From the NCBI GenBank assembly GCA_017616705.1, contig JAFZXQ010000032.1, positions 1 to 10,662 on the forward strand: a stretch of 10,662 bases of DNA, in the 5' to 3' direction. The notes beneath the pieces are model-generated. The model was not told the DNA's origin. It was given only the letters and a program-made list of their open reading frames with translations, and did not search any database. Both the position numbers and the translations under genes were made by a program. Positions 1 to 5,725 of the stretch are shown here, piece after piece. Within the stretch, counting starts at the first letter, position 1. The number at the start of each line of letters is the position of its first letter. The stretch is from Clostridia bacterium. GTDB lineage: Bacteria > Bacillota > Clostridia > Christensenellales > UBA1242.

Positions 1-433
1 CGTTAGTGTAAGCAGTGTTTAATTCTTGATATTGTTTTATTGCATAGTAAGCACTTGCTTCTCTAAGCGTTGTGTAAATAGAGAAGAAGATAAGAATTGT
101 AACAACAAGGTTAACGAGCATGATAAGGCAACTGCTCATCATGTTTAAACCCTCTTTTTTGTAAATATTTTGTTGCATTACTGAAAATTGTTGTTGATTA
201 TTTCCATACTTTTTTTGAAGTTTTGCAATTTGTGGAGCACATTTTTGTTGAATAAGGGTTGTTTTCTTTGTTGAATATTTAATTAAAAAATCAAAAGGAG
301 ATAAAACAACTTTAATTAAAAGCGTGAAAAGAATAATTGTCCACGCAAAGTTTAAAACACCTGAATTAATCCAGTTAATAATTATCATCCATAATCCGCC
401 TGGGGCAGAAATGTTTAAAGTTAAATCAGCCAT
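1..433 (-). CDS. yidC: Membrane protein insertase YidC/Oxa1 family (3' end cut by window edge)
   Basis: N-terminal 144 codons of a YidC/Oxa1/Alb3 insertase, which inserts and folds membrane proteins with or without SecYEG. The first transmembrane segment spans about residues 26-46 and contains LLIKVVLSPF. A charged coiled-coil cytoplasmic loop (about 52-95, with PQIAKLQKKYG) follows, then the family signature around EGLNMMSSCL (94-103) and a second membrane segment (about 104-121). There is no lipobox or cleavable signal peptide, as in many clostridial homologues. The groove arginine of the family is replaced by Lys41, which keeps the positive charge. The ATG at 433-431 has an excellent SD (AAGGAG, 446-441) seven bases upstream and overlaps the end of yidD by 13 nt. 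It is the last visible gene of the rpmH-rnpA-yidD-yidC operon. The gene runs off the left edge, so the C-terminal membrane segments are not visible. Confidence 0.95.
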   Translation of the reverse strand, partial: MADLTLNISAPGGLWMIIINWINSGVLNFAWTIILFTLLIKVVLSPFDFLIKYSTKKTTLIQQKCAPQIAKLQKKYGNNQQQFSVMQQNIYKKEGLNMMSSCLIMLVNLVVTILIFFSIYTTLREASAYYAIKQYQELNTAYTN

Positions 434-693
434 TTAAAATCTCCTTTAAGGTTATATGGAACGGGATCTTTTTTAAAGCACGTTTTTGGGTTGCATCTTG
501 CTATTCTTTTAGCAGCAAGCCAGCCACCATGAAACAAGCCAAATCTTTTTAATGCAGTAACGGCATAGGTTGAACAAGATGGAGTGAAGTGGCAAGTTTT
601 AGGCAAGATAGGGGAAATAGCAAATTTATAGAAATAAACAAAGCCCAAGGCTATAAACATTGGGATCTTGACTATAAATTTAAATATTTTCAT
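421..693 (-). CDS. yidD: Membrane protein insertion efficiency factor YidD
   Basis: A 90-residue YidD (UPF0161, DUF37 family) protein, a small membrane-associated factor that assists YidC-dependent insertion. The N-terminus is hydrophobic and amphipathic (about 1-28). The family core follows: CHFTPSCSTYA (34-44), then GGWLAAKRIARCNP (56-69), with conserved cysteines at 34, 40 and 67. A further Cys72 sits in a short lysine-rich tail. Length and motif order are normal for the family. The ATG at 693-691 is preceded by a modest SD (AGGA, 704-701). The gene overlaps the rnpA end by 14 nt and the yidC start by 13 nt, so translation is probably coupled along the operon. No anomalies. Confidence 0.96.
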   Translation of the reverse strand: MKIFKFIVKIPMFIALGFVYFYKFAISPILPKTCHFTPSCSTYAVTALKRFGLFHGGWLAAKRIARCNPKTCFKKDPVPYNLKGDFKWLI

Positions 694-1027
694 TAAATAA
701 TCCTGCTTTTTTTAAACAAACCATTAGTTCTTCGCTTATCTCGTTTAAGCCGATGCTAGTAATAGTTGGGCGGGCGATTATAATTAAGTTATAATCTTTT
801 TTAAGCTTACTTAAAACTGGGCTAATGCTTGCTCTAAGCAATCGCTTAACGCGATTTCTCGTTACAGCATTGCCCACTTTTTTAGTAACAGAAAGACCAA
901 TTTTAATTACTTTATTTTTGCTTTTTGCGAAACAAATTAAAAGGTGGCGTTCGCCAACTGTTTCACCAGCATGATAAGTATAATTAAACTGGTATTTCTT
1001 TTTAAGCCTAAACTCTTTTTTAATCAT
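680..1027 (-). CDS. rnpA: Ribonuclease P protein component
   Basis: Protein subunit of RNase P. It binds the catalytic RNA and the 5' leader of precursor tRNAs to assist 5' maturation. From the ATG at 1027 it has 115 residues. The signature lies at about 44-66: GLSVTKKVGNAV followed by the RNR motif RNRVKRLLR (58-66). The basic N-terminus MIKKEFRLKKKYQF is typical of the family. The start was chosen because its A is also the last base of the rpmH stop (TAATG), a classic coupling overlap. A TTG three codons upstream (1036-1034) is in frame and would add MRI. Neither start has a strong adjacent SD, which fits reinitiation by ribosomes finishing rpmH. The stop lies 14 nt inside yidD. Confidence 0.95.
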   Translation of the reverse strand: MIKKEFRLKKKYQFNYTYHAGETVGERHLLICFAKSKNKVIKIGLSVTKKVGNAVTRNRVKRLLRASISPVLSKLKKDYNLIIIARPTITSIGLNEISEELMVCLKKAGLFNENI

Positions 1028-1161
1028 TATGCGCAAATTTTAGCTCTGCCCTTGTTTCTTCTGCGGGCAAGAACTTTTTTACCGCCTTTAGTTTTCATTC
1101 TAGCACGGAATCCGTGAACTTTAGTTCTGTTAGCTTTTTTAGGTTGGTAAGTTCTTTTCAT
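1027..1161 (-). CDS. rpmH: 50S ribosomal protein L34
   Basis: A 44-residue, very basic protein of the large ribosomal subunit. The sequence starts MKRTYQPKKANRTKVHGF and continues with RARMKTKGGKKVLARRRNKG, which matches L34 over its whole length. It is short enough to be missed by length-filtered gene callers. The ATG at 1161-1159 has a strong SD (TAGGAG, 1173-1168). It is the first gene of the rpmH-rnpA-yidD-yidC transcript and lies about 40 nt below a perfect sigma-A promoter, as expected for a highly expressed ribosomal gene. Its TAA stop shares one base with the rnpA start codon. Confidence 0.98.
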   Translation of the reverse strand: MKRTYQPKKANRTKVHGFRARMKTKGGKKVLARRRNKGRAKICA

Positions 1162-1204
1162 GATATTCTCCTAGATTAGATTTATTCTCTTTATGAGTGA
1201 ATTC

Positions 1205-1233
1205 ATTATATTAAAAAAATGCTCATTTGTCAA
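1205..1233 (-). promoter_or_regulatory. Consensus sigma-A promoter of the rpmH-rnpA-yidD-yidC operon
   Basis: On the minus strand, TTGACA (1233-1228) and TATAAT (1210-1205) are separated by exactly 17 bases, so both hexamers match the sigma-70/sigma-A consensus perfectly. The spacer contains a T7 run. Transcription should start near 1198, giving a leader of roughly 37 nt before rpmH. The promoter sits just downstream of the terminator that ends the dnaA-dnaN transcript, so the two same-strand operons are separated cleanly. Confidence 0.93.
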
Positions 1234-1253
1234 TAAATACTATTTATATTAAT

Positions 1254-1278
1254 AAAAAAATCGCCGGCAGGCGATTTT
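1254..1278 (-). terminator. Intrinsic terminator of the dnaA-dnaN-membrane protein operon
   Basis: A 9-bp perfect stem (1278-1270 paired with 1265-1257) has a GC core GGCG/CGCC and a 4-base loop. On the minus strand it runs into a T tract (complement of the A run 1260-1254). It begins 12 nt past the stop of the membrane protein gene and about 20 nt before the -35 box of rpmH. Confidence 0.9.
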
Positions 1279-1290
1279 ATAATTTTGTTT

Positions 1291-1938
1291 TTATTGTTGT
1301 TTGGTGTTAATTTTTATCAAACAAGCATTTGCAAAGCGTTTTGTTTTCTTAATTGATTCAGTGAATAAAACTGCAAAGATTAAAGCGCCAAGAATTAAGA
1401 TTCCAAAAGATGCAAGAGCATGAACGGTTAAGTTAACATTAGGGTTAGAGATATATTTTATTAGCATAACAATAAGTTCAAAGATTAAAGAGATTGAAAC
1501 GCTAATGCTAAATAAAACGTAACCGAGATATCTATTTTTGTTTTCAAGAGTTCCGTCAAGCGCTTTTAACTCATTATAATAAATTGAAAGGCTTAATATG
1601 CTAACTAAAACTGCTAAAACAACATAGAATAATAGGTTAGTTAAAAAGATGTTGTAAAGCCCGAAGAAATAGTAAATGTTAGTAAAGATAAAGAAGCAGC
1701 AATAAAAACTAACAGCAAGCCAAGTTGGAACAATTAGTTGTTTTTTGCTTTCAACAAACAAAGCAATTGTAAATAATGCTAGGCAAACAGCAATCAACGC
1801 GAAAGCAACAAAATAATTGAAGTTTGCTGGCAAAACACTTGAAGCATTAATAACGTTAAACAAAGTTAACATTAAGATAACGAAGTGGGCAACAGATAAA
1901 ACTAATGCACCAATTAAAAAACCATTTTTGACTTTCAT
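1291..1938 (-). CDS. Unrecognised six-helix integral membrane protein, co-transcribed with dnaA-dnaN
   Basis: A 215-residue protein that I do not assign to a family. Six hydrophobic segments are visible at about 7-27, 41-62, 69-90, 97-120, 137-161 and 171-193. Basic stretches at the N-terminus (MKVK), after helix 2 (ESKK), between helices 4 and 5, and at the C-terminus (KKTKR) predict both ends in the cytoplasm by the positive-inside rule. There is no signal peptide, catalytic motif or cysteine pair. Helix pairs 1-2 and 5-6 look alike and both end in ES-(I)-KK, hinting at repeated hairpins. The ATG at 1938 lies 8 nt past the dnaN stop, and its SD (AGGGGG, 1948-1943) includes bases of the dnaN TAG stop. 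It is therefore almost certainly the third gene of the dnaA operon, followed by a terminator. Function unknown. Confidence 0.88.
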   Translation of the reverse strand: MKVKNGFLIGALVLSVAHFVILMLTLFNVINASSVLPANFNYFVAFALIAVCLALFTIALFVESKKQLIVPTWLAVSFYCCFFIFTNIYYFFGLYNIFLTNLLFYVVLAVLVSILSLSIYYNELKALDGTLENKNRYLGYVLFSISVSISLIFELIVMLIKYISNPNVNLTVHALASFGILILGALIFAVLFTESIKKTKRFANACLIKINTKQQ

Positions 1939-1946
1939 ATTTCCCC

Positions 1947-3050
1947 CTATGAAACAATTCTTACTGGTAAAATTAAATATAAATATTCAGCGTTTTGAGT
2001 TCCGGTAACCGTGCAAGGTGCGATTGGAGTTGTGAAGTTTAAGCAGATGAATTCATCTTCAATATTTCTTAAACATTCGCTAATATATCTTGCGTTAAAT
2101 GCGATTGAAATATCTTTTCCTTCAAGGCCAATCGTTATATTTTCAGTTACGTTACCGATATCTGATTGGCTGGCTAACGTTAAAAGTTTATCATGAACTT
2201 CAAATTTAACCAAATTATTTTTATCCATTCTTGCAAGAAGGCTTGCTCTTTCAAGACCATTTTCAAGTTGGCTCTTATTTATTGTAACGATTGTTGTTTT
2301 GTTATTAGGAATAACTTGACGATAATTAATAAAGTCACCATCAAGAAGCCTTGTTACAACTTTTGTTGAGTTAAGGTCAACCATTAAGTAATTCTTTTGA
2401 ACTAAAAGCGTTATATCGTTATCGTTTTCATCAAGAAGTTTGCTAATTTCAGCAAGGCATCTAGCAGGAACGATAAAGTTAAAGTCAGCCGTTGTTGATT
2501 TAAGTTGTTTTTGGGCTAGCGCAAGCCTAAAACCATCAAGAGCAACGCAAGTTACGTTTCCGTTAGCAATTTCAAAAAGGCAACCTTTTAAAATTGGGCG
2601 GGCGTCATCAATTGCAACGCTAAAGATTGTTTTGTTGATTAAATCTCTAAAATCTTTTTGGTTGATAACGATTTTTTCAGGGTTATCAAGTTGTTTAATA
2701 GTAGGGAATTCATCAACGTTTAAACATTGAAGTTGGCCAACGCTATCAGTGTATTTGATTTTTAAGATGTTTTTATCAGTTAGGGTTAGTTCAATTTGTT
2801 CGTTAGAAAGTTTTTTAACAAATTCTGCAAAGAATTTTCCAGGAACAATAACTTCTCCTTCAATTTTAACGTCAGCAGGAATTGTTTTTTCAATTGTTAA
2901 CTCATTATCGGTTGCGGTTAACGTTAAGCTATCAAATGATGCTTTTAACTTAATTCCCTCTAAAACGGGGTTGGTCGTTCTGATTGCTGAAGCTTTGATA
3001 ACTTTTAAAACAGCTTCGCTTAAGTCAAGACCTTCACAAACTAATTTCAT
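1947..3050 (-). CDS. dnaN: DNA polymerase III beta subunit (sliding clamp)
   Basis: A 367-residue clamp that dimerises around DNA and tethers polymerase III and repair enzymes. The length fits three clamp folds (about 1-125, 126-248 and 249-367). Recognisable stretches are RPILKGCLFEI (151-161), VALDGFRLAL (169-178), LLDGDFINYRQVIP (235-248), FNARYI (318-323) and the C-terminal LPVRI (361-365), which forms part of the pocket for clamp-binding peptides. The ATG at 3050 lies 10 nt past the dnaA stop. Its SD (AAGGAG) is fused to the dnaA TAA, so it is translated from the dnaA mRNA. The usual neighbours rlbA/yaaA and recF do not follow it; a membrane protein gene does. Confidence 0.98.
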   Translation of the reverse strand: MKLVCEGLDLSEAVLKVIKASAIRTTNPVLEGIKLKASFDSLTLTATDNELTIEKTIPADVKIEGEVIVPGKFFAEFVKKLSNEQIELTLTDKNILKIKYTDSVGQLQCLNVDEFPTIKQLDNPEKIVINQKDFRDLINKTIFSVAIDDARPILKGCLFEIANGNVTCVALDGFRLALAQKQLKSTTADFNFIVPARCLAEISKLLDENDNDITLLVQKNYLMVDLNSTKVVTRLLDGDFINYRQVIPNNKTTIVTINKSQLENGLERASLLARMDKNNLVKFEVHDKLLTLASQSDIGNVTENITIGLEGKDISIAFNARYISECLRNIEDEFICLNFTTPIAPCTVTGTQNAEYLYLILPVRIVS

Positions 3051-3060
3051 AATTTTCTCC

Positions 3061-4482
3061 TTATTTATTCTTTATCATTTGTTTCATGTCGTTAATTTGA
3101 ACGGCAAGTTTTTGATTTGTTTTCATATCTTCCGCAACCTTGTTTTTAGCATAAATTACTGTTGCGTGATCTTTTCCGAAAATTGCACCAATTGAGGCAA
3201 GGGGAATGTTGATAAATTCGCTAATTAGAAACATAGCAATTTGCCTTGCTTCAGCAATTTCTTTAGTTCGCTTTCGAGCAATTAGCTCATCTTTTTTGAT
3301 GTTATAATATTTGCTAACAATTTCAACAATGCTGTCAGCATTAACTGATTCTTGAGTTTCAGTTAAATAGTTTTTAAGTGCTTCTCTTGCAATTTCCATT
3401 GTTACTTGAGTTTTTCCTAAAAGCCCAGCATAGAAAACTGCTCTGTTAAGAAGGCCTTCCATTTCTCTTATGTTTGTTTTAACGGCTTCGGCGATATAAC
3501 TGATAACGTCACTATCAACATTATATCTTTCAAGATTTGCCTTTTTGTTTAAAATTGCAATTCTTGTTTCAATATCAGGAACACCAATATCAGCAAGCAA
3601 GCCCCATTCAAACCTACTTCTTAACCTTTCTTCAAGAGGATTAATTTCTTTTGGAGGTTTATCACTTGAAATAACGATTTGTTTTCCGTTTTGGTTAAGC
3701 TCGTTAAAAGTATTGAAAAATTCTTCTTGAACGCTGTTTCTGTTAATAATAAATTGAATATCGTCAACAATTAAAACGTCAGCAGATCTATATTTTGTTC
3801 TAAATTCACTTTTAGCAAGGCTTGTTCCATTTTGAATTGAGGCAATCAAGTCATTAGTAAACTTTTCAATGGTTACATAAACAACGTTAAGTTCAGGGTG
3901 GTTTTGGGTTATATAGTTACCAATAGCATGAAGCAAATGGGTTTTACCAAGACCAACGCCACCATAGATAAATAGGGGGTTATAACTAATTCCTGGGTTT
4001 TCAGCAACGGCTTTTGCGGCAGCGGCAACGAATTGGTTATTTCCGCCAATAACATAGTTATCAAAAGTATATTTAGGGTTGAAAACAAAACTTGATTGAG
4101 CTGGTTTTGCTGGCTCAGGTTTTATAGTAACCTGAGGTTGCGGAGCAGCAACCCTGTCAACAATGCTGTTTTCTTCTTGCCTAGCAGTTTGGGCTCTAAC
4201 AACAACTTCAACTTTACTAATTTGAGGATAAATTTCTTTAATTGAGTTTAAAATTGAATTGTAATATTTCTCATTCTTTAAAATGATATTTTTACCAGAG
4301 ATTGAATTAGCGCACAAAACAAAAGAGTCATCAACAATGCTAACGGGAATTAAACTATCAATCCAAACGTCAAAAGAAACAGCAGTTATATCTTTGCTAA
4401 TAGAGAGTTTTGCCTCCTCCCAAATTGCGTTAACATCAGGAGCAGGAGCTTGACTAATTATTAAATCGTCTTGTTTTTCCAT
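3061..4482 (-). CDS. dnaA: Chromosomal replication initiator protein DnaA
   Basis: A 473-residue initiator that binds DnaA boxes, oligomerises with ATP and opens the origin. Domain I (about 1-92) includes SFDVWIDSLIPVSI (36-49). A proline/glutamine-rich linker (about 98-130) follows. The AAA+ core has Walker A GGVGLGKT (174-181), Walker B LIVDDIQ (237-243), sensor I ISSDKPP (271-277), the arginine-finger region ERLRSRFEWGL (285-295) and sensor II REMEGLLNR (339-347). Domain IV carries the DNA-recognition signature as GKDHATVIYA (436-445); the common form is GRDHTTVxxA, so Lys437 and Ala440 replace Arg and Thr. The ATG at 4482 has a strong SD (GAGGAGG). It is first gene of the dnaA-dnaN-membrane protein operon and is transcribed away from the presumed origin. 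Confidence 0.99.
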   Translation of the reverse strand: MEKQDDLIISQAPAPDVNAIWEEAKLSISKDITAVSFDVWIDSLIPVSIVDDSFVLCANSISGKNIILKNEKYYNSILNSIKEIYPQISKVEVVVRAQTARQEENSIVDRVAAPQPQVTIKPEPAKPAQSSFVFNPKYTFDNYVIGGNNQFVAAAAKAVAENPGISYNPLFIYGGVGLGKTHLLHAIGNYITQNHPELNVVYVTIEKFTNDLIASIQNGTSLAKSEFRTKYRSADVLIVDDIQFIINRNSVQEEFFNTFNELNQNGKQIVISSDKPPKEINPLEERLRSRFEWGLLADIGVPDIETRIAILNKKANLERYNVDSDVISYIAEAVKTNIREMEGLLNRAVFYAGLLGKTQVTMEIAREALKNYLTETQESVNADSIVEIVSKYYNIKKDELIARKRTKEIAEARQIAMFLISEFINIPLASIGAIFGKDHATVIYAKNKVAEDMKTNQKLAVQINDMKQMIKNK

Positions 4483-4501
4483 AATCCCTCCTCTAGTTGA
4501 T

Positions 4502-4510
4502 TGTTAATAA
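4502..4510 (-). promoter_or_regulatory. Weak DnaA-box-like site at the dnaA start region
   Basis: Minus-strand TTATTAACA matches TTWTNCACA except at position 6. It lies just below the dnaA -10 box, at or near the predicted start of the dnaA transcript, where DnaA binding could repress its own gene. A single 8-of-9 match in AT-rich DNA may be chance. Confidence 0.35.
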
Positions 4511-4511
4511 G

Positions 4512-4540
4512 ATTATAAACTAAACAAATAAAAAAAACAA
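4512..4540 (-). promoter_or_regulatory. Predicted sigma-A promoter of the dnaA operon
   Basis: Minus-strand TATAAT (4517-4512) is a perfect -10 box. TTGTTT (4540-4535) stands 17 bases upstream as a weaker -35. Transcription would start near 4505, leaving a leader of about 22 nt with the GAGGAGG SD before the ATG. It is divergent from the recF promoter, and the two -35 boxes are only about 19 bp apart. Confidence 0.75.
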
Positions 4541-4541
4541 G

Positions 4542-4550
4542 TTTTCAACA
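4542..4550 (+). promoter_or_regulatory. DnaA-box-like site between the divergent promoters
   Basis: TTTTCAACA matches TTWTNCACA except at position 6. It lies exactly between the dnaA -35 (4535-4540) and the recF -35 (4560-4565). It is in the same orientation as the stronger box at 4559-4567, with 17 bp between their starts. This placement would suit joint control of both promoters by DnaA, but the single match is weak. Confidence 0.45.
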
Positions 4551-4558
4551 TAAATAAG

Positions 4559-4567
4559 TTTTACACA
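4559..4567 (+). promoter_or_regulatory. DnaA box overlapping the recF -35 element
   Basis: TTTTACACA matches the relaxed DnaA-box consensus TTWTNCACA at every position, though it differs from the strict TTATCCACA at positions 3 and 5. It covers the whole -35 hexamer of recF (4560-4565), so DnaA bound here would exclude RNA polymerase from that promoter. It is the best box in the spacer. Confidence 0.6.
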
Positions 4568-4588
4568 TCGCTTTTTTTTTGATAAAAT
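4560..4588 (+). promoter_or_regulatory. Predicted recF promoter giving a leaderless mRNA
   Basis: TTTACA (4560-4565) and TAAAAT (4583-4588) are 17 bases apart, and TG at 4580-4581 makes an extended -10. The spacer contains a T9 run (4572-4580; ten-base block cttttttttt at 4571-4580). Transcription should start about seven bases past the -10, near 4595, only about 4 nt before the recF ATG at 4599. No SD-like sequence lies between the -10 and the ATG. Confidence 0.78.
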
Positions 4589-4598
4589 AATAAAAACA

Positions 4599-5705
4599 AT
4601 GAAATTAACTAGTTTAAAACTTAATAATTTTAGAAATCACGCTAAAACTGAAATTGAGTTAAACCCAGAAATTAACTTGATTAGCGGGCTTAATGGTCAA
4701 GGCAAAACAAATCTTTGTGAGGCCGTTGTTTTTTTGAGCAAGGCTTCAAGCCCACGAACTCACCAAACGAGTGATTTGATTTTAGCGGGGCAAAATTCGG
4801 CTAATATTCAGGCAAGCCTAGCAAAAAAAGAGGGAATTGTTAACTTTAATTTTAACATAAATAAAGAAGGCGACAATGAATATTTTGTTAATGGAAACAA
4901 AATAACAAAAATGAGCGAACTAGCCGGCAACCTTGCAACTATTTATTTTTCACCTCAAGAATTAAAAATTGTAACCGGCGGGCCTCAGGAAAGGCGTGAT
5001 TTTATTGATAATGATATTTCAATGATAAGCGGGGCTTATGTTAATCTTTTAAACAGATATGAAAAAGTTTTATTTCAAAGGAATAAACTTCTAAAATTTG
5101 AAAAAGATATTGCTAAAATTATTGATACTATTGGCGTTTGGGATATTGAATTAGCAAAAACGGCTTCAAGAATAATTAAAATTAGAAAGTCATTTATTAA
5201 AAAATTGTTGCCTTTTGCTCAGGTTTATTTAAAAGAACTTAGCGAAAACAAAGAAGAATTAAACATAACCTATATTGGTCAACCTGGGGAAGAAACTGAA
5301 GAAATTTATAATCACTTAATTAAGGCGCTTGAAGAAAACTTGGAAAGAGATATGGAACTAGGCTATACTTTAATTGGCCCTCACCGCGACGATATTAAAT
5401 TTGAGTTAAATCAAACTGATGCGCGTTCTTTTTCAAGCCAGGGGCAGGCAAGAAGTATAACGCTAGCCTTAAAATTAGCCGAGATGAAGATAATAACCGA
5501 AGAACTAGGAGAGCCGCCTATTATGGTTTTTGATGACGTTTTCAGTGAGCTTGACACAAAGCGCCAAAAGAAACTTTATGACTGCGTTTTGGGGACCCAA
5601 TCGATCTTTACCGGAACAACCTTTAAGTTTAAACCAACAACCGAGTTTAGTCAGTTTAAGATCGTTTCAGGAGCGGTTAAAGAGAAAAAAGTTAAAAACA
5701 CCTAA
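4599..5705 (+). CDS. recF: DNA replication and repair protein RecF
   Basis: A 368-residue SMC-like ATPase that, with RecO and RecR, helps load RecA at single-strand gaps. The N-terminus MKLTSLKLNNFRNH is the canonical RecF opening, which fixes the start. Walker A is GLNGQGKT (30-37). The family motif GPHRDD is at 260-265, the ABC-type signature FSSQGQARSITLALKLAE begins at about 278, and Walker B with D-loop is PPIMVFDDVFSELD (306-319). Length is normal. Unlike the other main genes in the window it has no SD, and its promoter predicts transcription starting at the ATG, so it is probably translated as a leaderless message. It diverges from dnaA instead of following dnaN. Its last codons form the left arm of its own terminator, so it appears monocistronic. 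Confidence 0.97.
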   Translation: MKLTSLKLNNFRNHAKTEIELNPEINLISGLNGQGKTNLCEAVVFLSKASSPRTHQTSDLILAGQNSANIQASLAKKEGIVNFNFNINKEGDNEYFVNGNKITKMSELAGNLATIYFSPQELKIVTGGPQERRDFIDNDISMISGAYVNLLNRYEKVLFQRNKLLKFEKDIAKIIDTIGVWDIELAKTASRIIKIRKSFIKKLLPFAQVYLKELSENKEELNITYIGQPGEETEEIYNHLIKALEENLERDMELGYTLIGPHRDDIKFELNQTDARSFSSQGQARSITLALKLAEMKIITEELGEPPIMVFDDVFSELDTKRQKKLYDCVLGTQSIFTGTTFKFKPTTEFSQFKIVSGAVKEKKVKNT

Positions 5706-5721
5706 AATATGGTGTTTTTTT
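5694..5721 (+). terminator. Intrinsic terminator overlapping the end of recF
   Basis: A 9-bp stem (5694-5702 paired with 5711-5719) has an 8-base loop that contains the recF TAA stop (5703-5705). It continues into a T tract to 5721. The left arm encodes the final Lys-Asn-Thr codons. Only three pairs are G-C, so it is moderate in strength, but placement and the T run are right. The gyrB promoter follows, consistent with separate recF and gyrBA transcripts. Confidence 0.78.
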
Positions 5722-5725
5722 GTTG

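Larger units (their letters stand above)
4483..4598. other. oriC: Putative oriC (or part of it): dnaA-recF divergent intergenic region
   Basis: A 116-bp, very AT-rich spacer between divergent dnaA and recF. It is where gene orientation switches: genes from yidC to dnaA run left and recF to gyrA run right, all co-directional with forks leaving this point. It holds one exact match to the DnaA-box consensus TTWTNCACA (4559-4567), two one-mismatch sites (4542-4550 and, on minus, 4510-4502), and an AT-rich stretch (4571-4598) that could melt. Few strong boxes are present, so a second module, for example in the recF-gyrB spacer, is possible. The assignment rests mainly on gene context. Confidence 0.6.

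Noticed and set aside
325..334. DnaA-box-like TTGTCCACG inside yidC
   Set aside because: It has mismatches to the strict box, is isolated, and lies within a coding sequence; one such site is expected by chance.
1028..1036. TTG start for rnpA at 1036
   Set aside because: The ATG at 1027 overlaps the rpmH stop as TAATG and gives the typical MIKKEFRLKK start; the TTG adds only three residues and has no better SD.
1257..1278. Use of the 1257-1278 hairpin as a plus-strand terminator
   Set aside because: No plus-strand gene ends here, and the T run on that strand is only four bases; the minus-strand reading fits better.
2221..2229. TTATCCATT in dnaN as a DnaA box
   Set aside because: The last two positions, which matter for binding, do not match, and no other site is nearby.
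1817..3195. Several plus-strand open frames antisense to the membrane protein gene and dnaN
   Set aside because: They lie opposite strongly supported genes and have no recognisable product; they look like shadows of AT-rich coding sequence.
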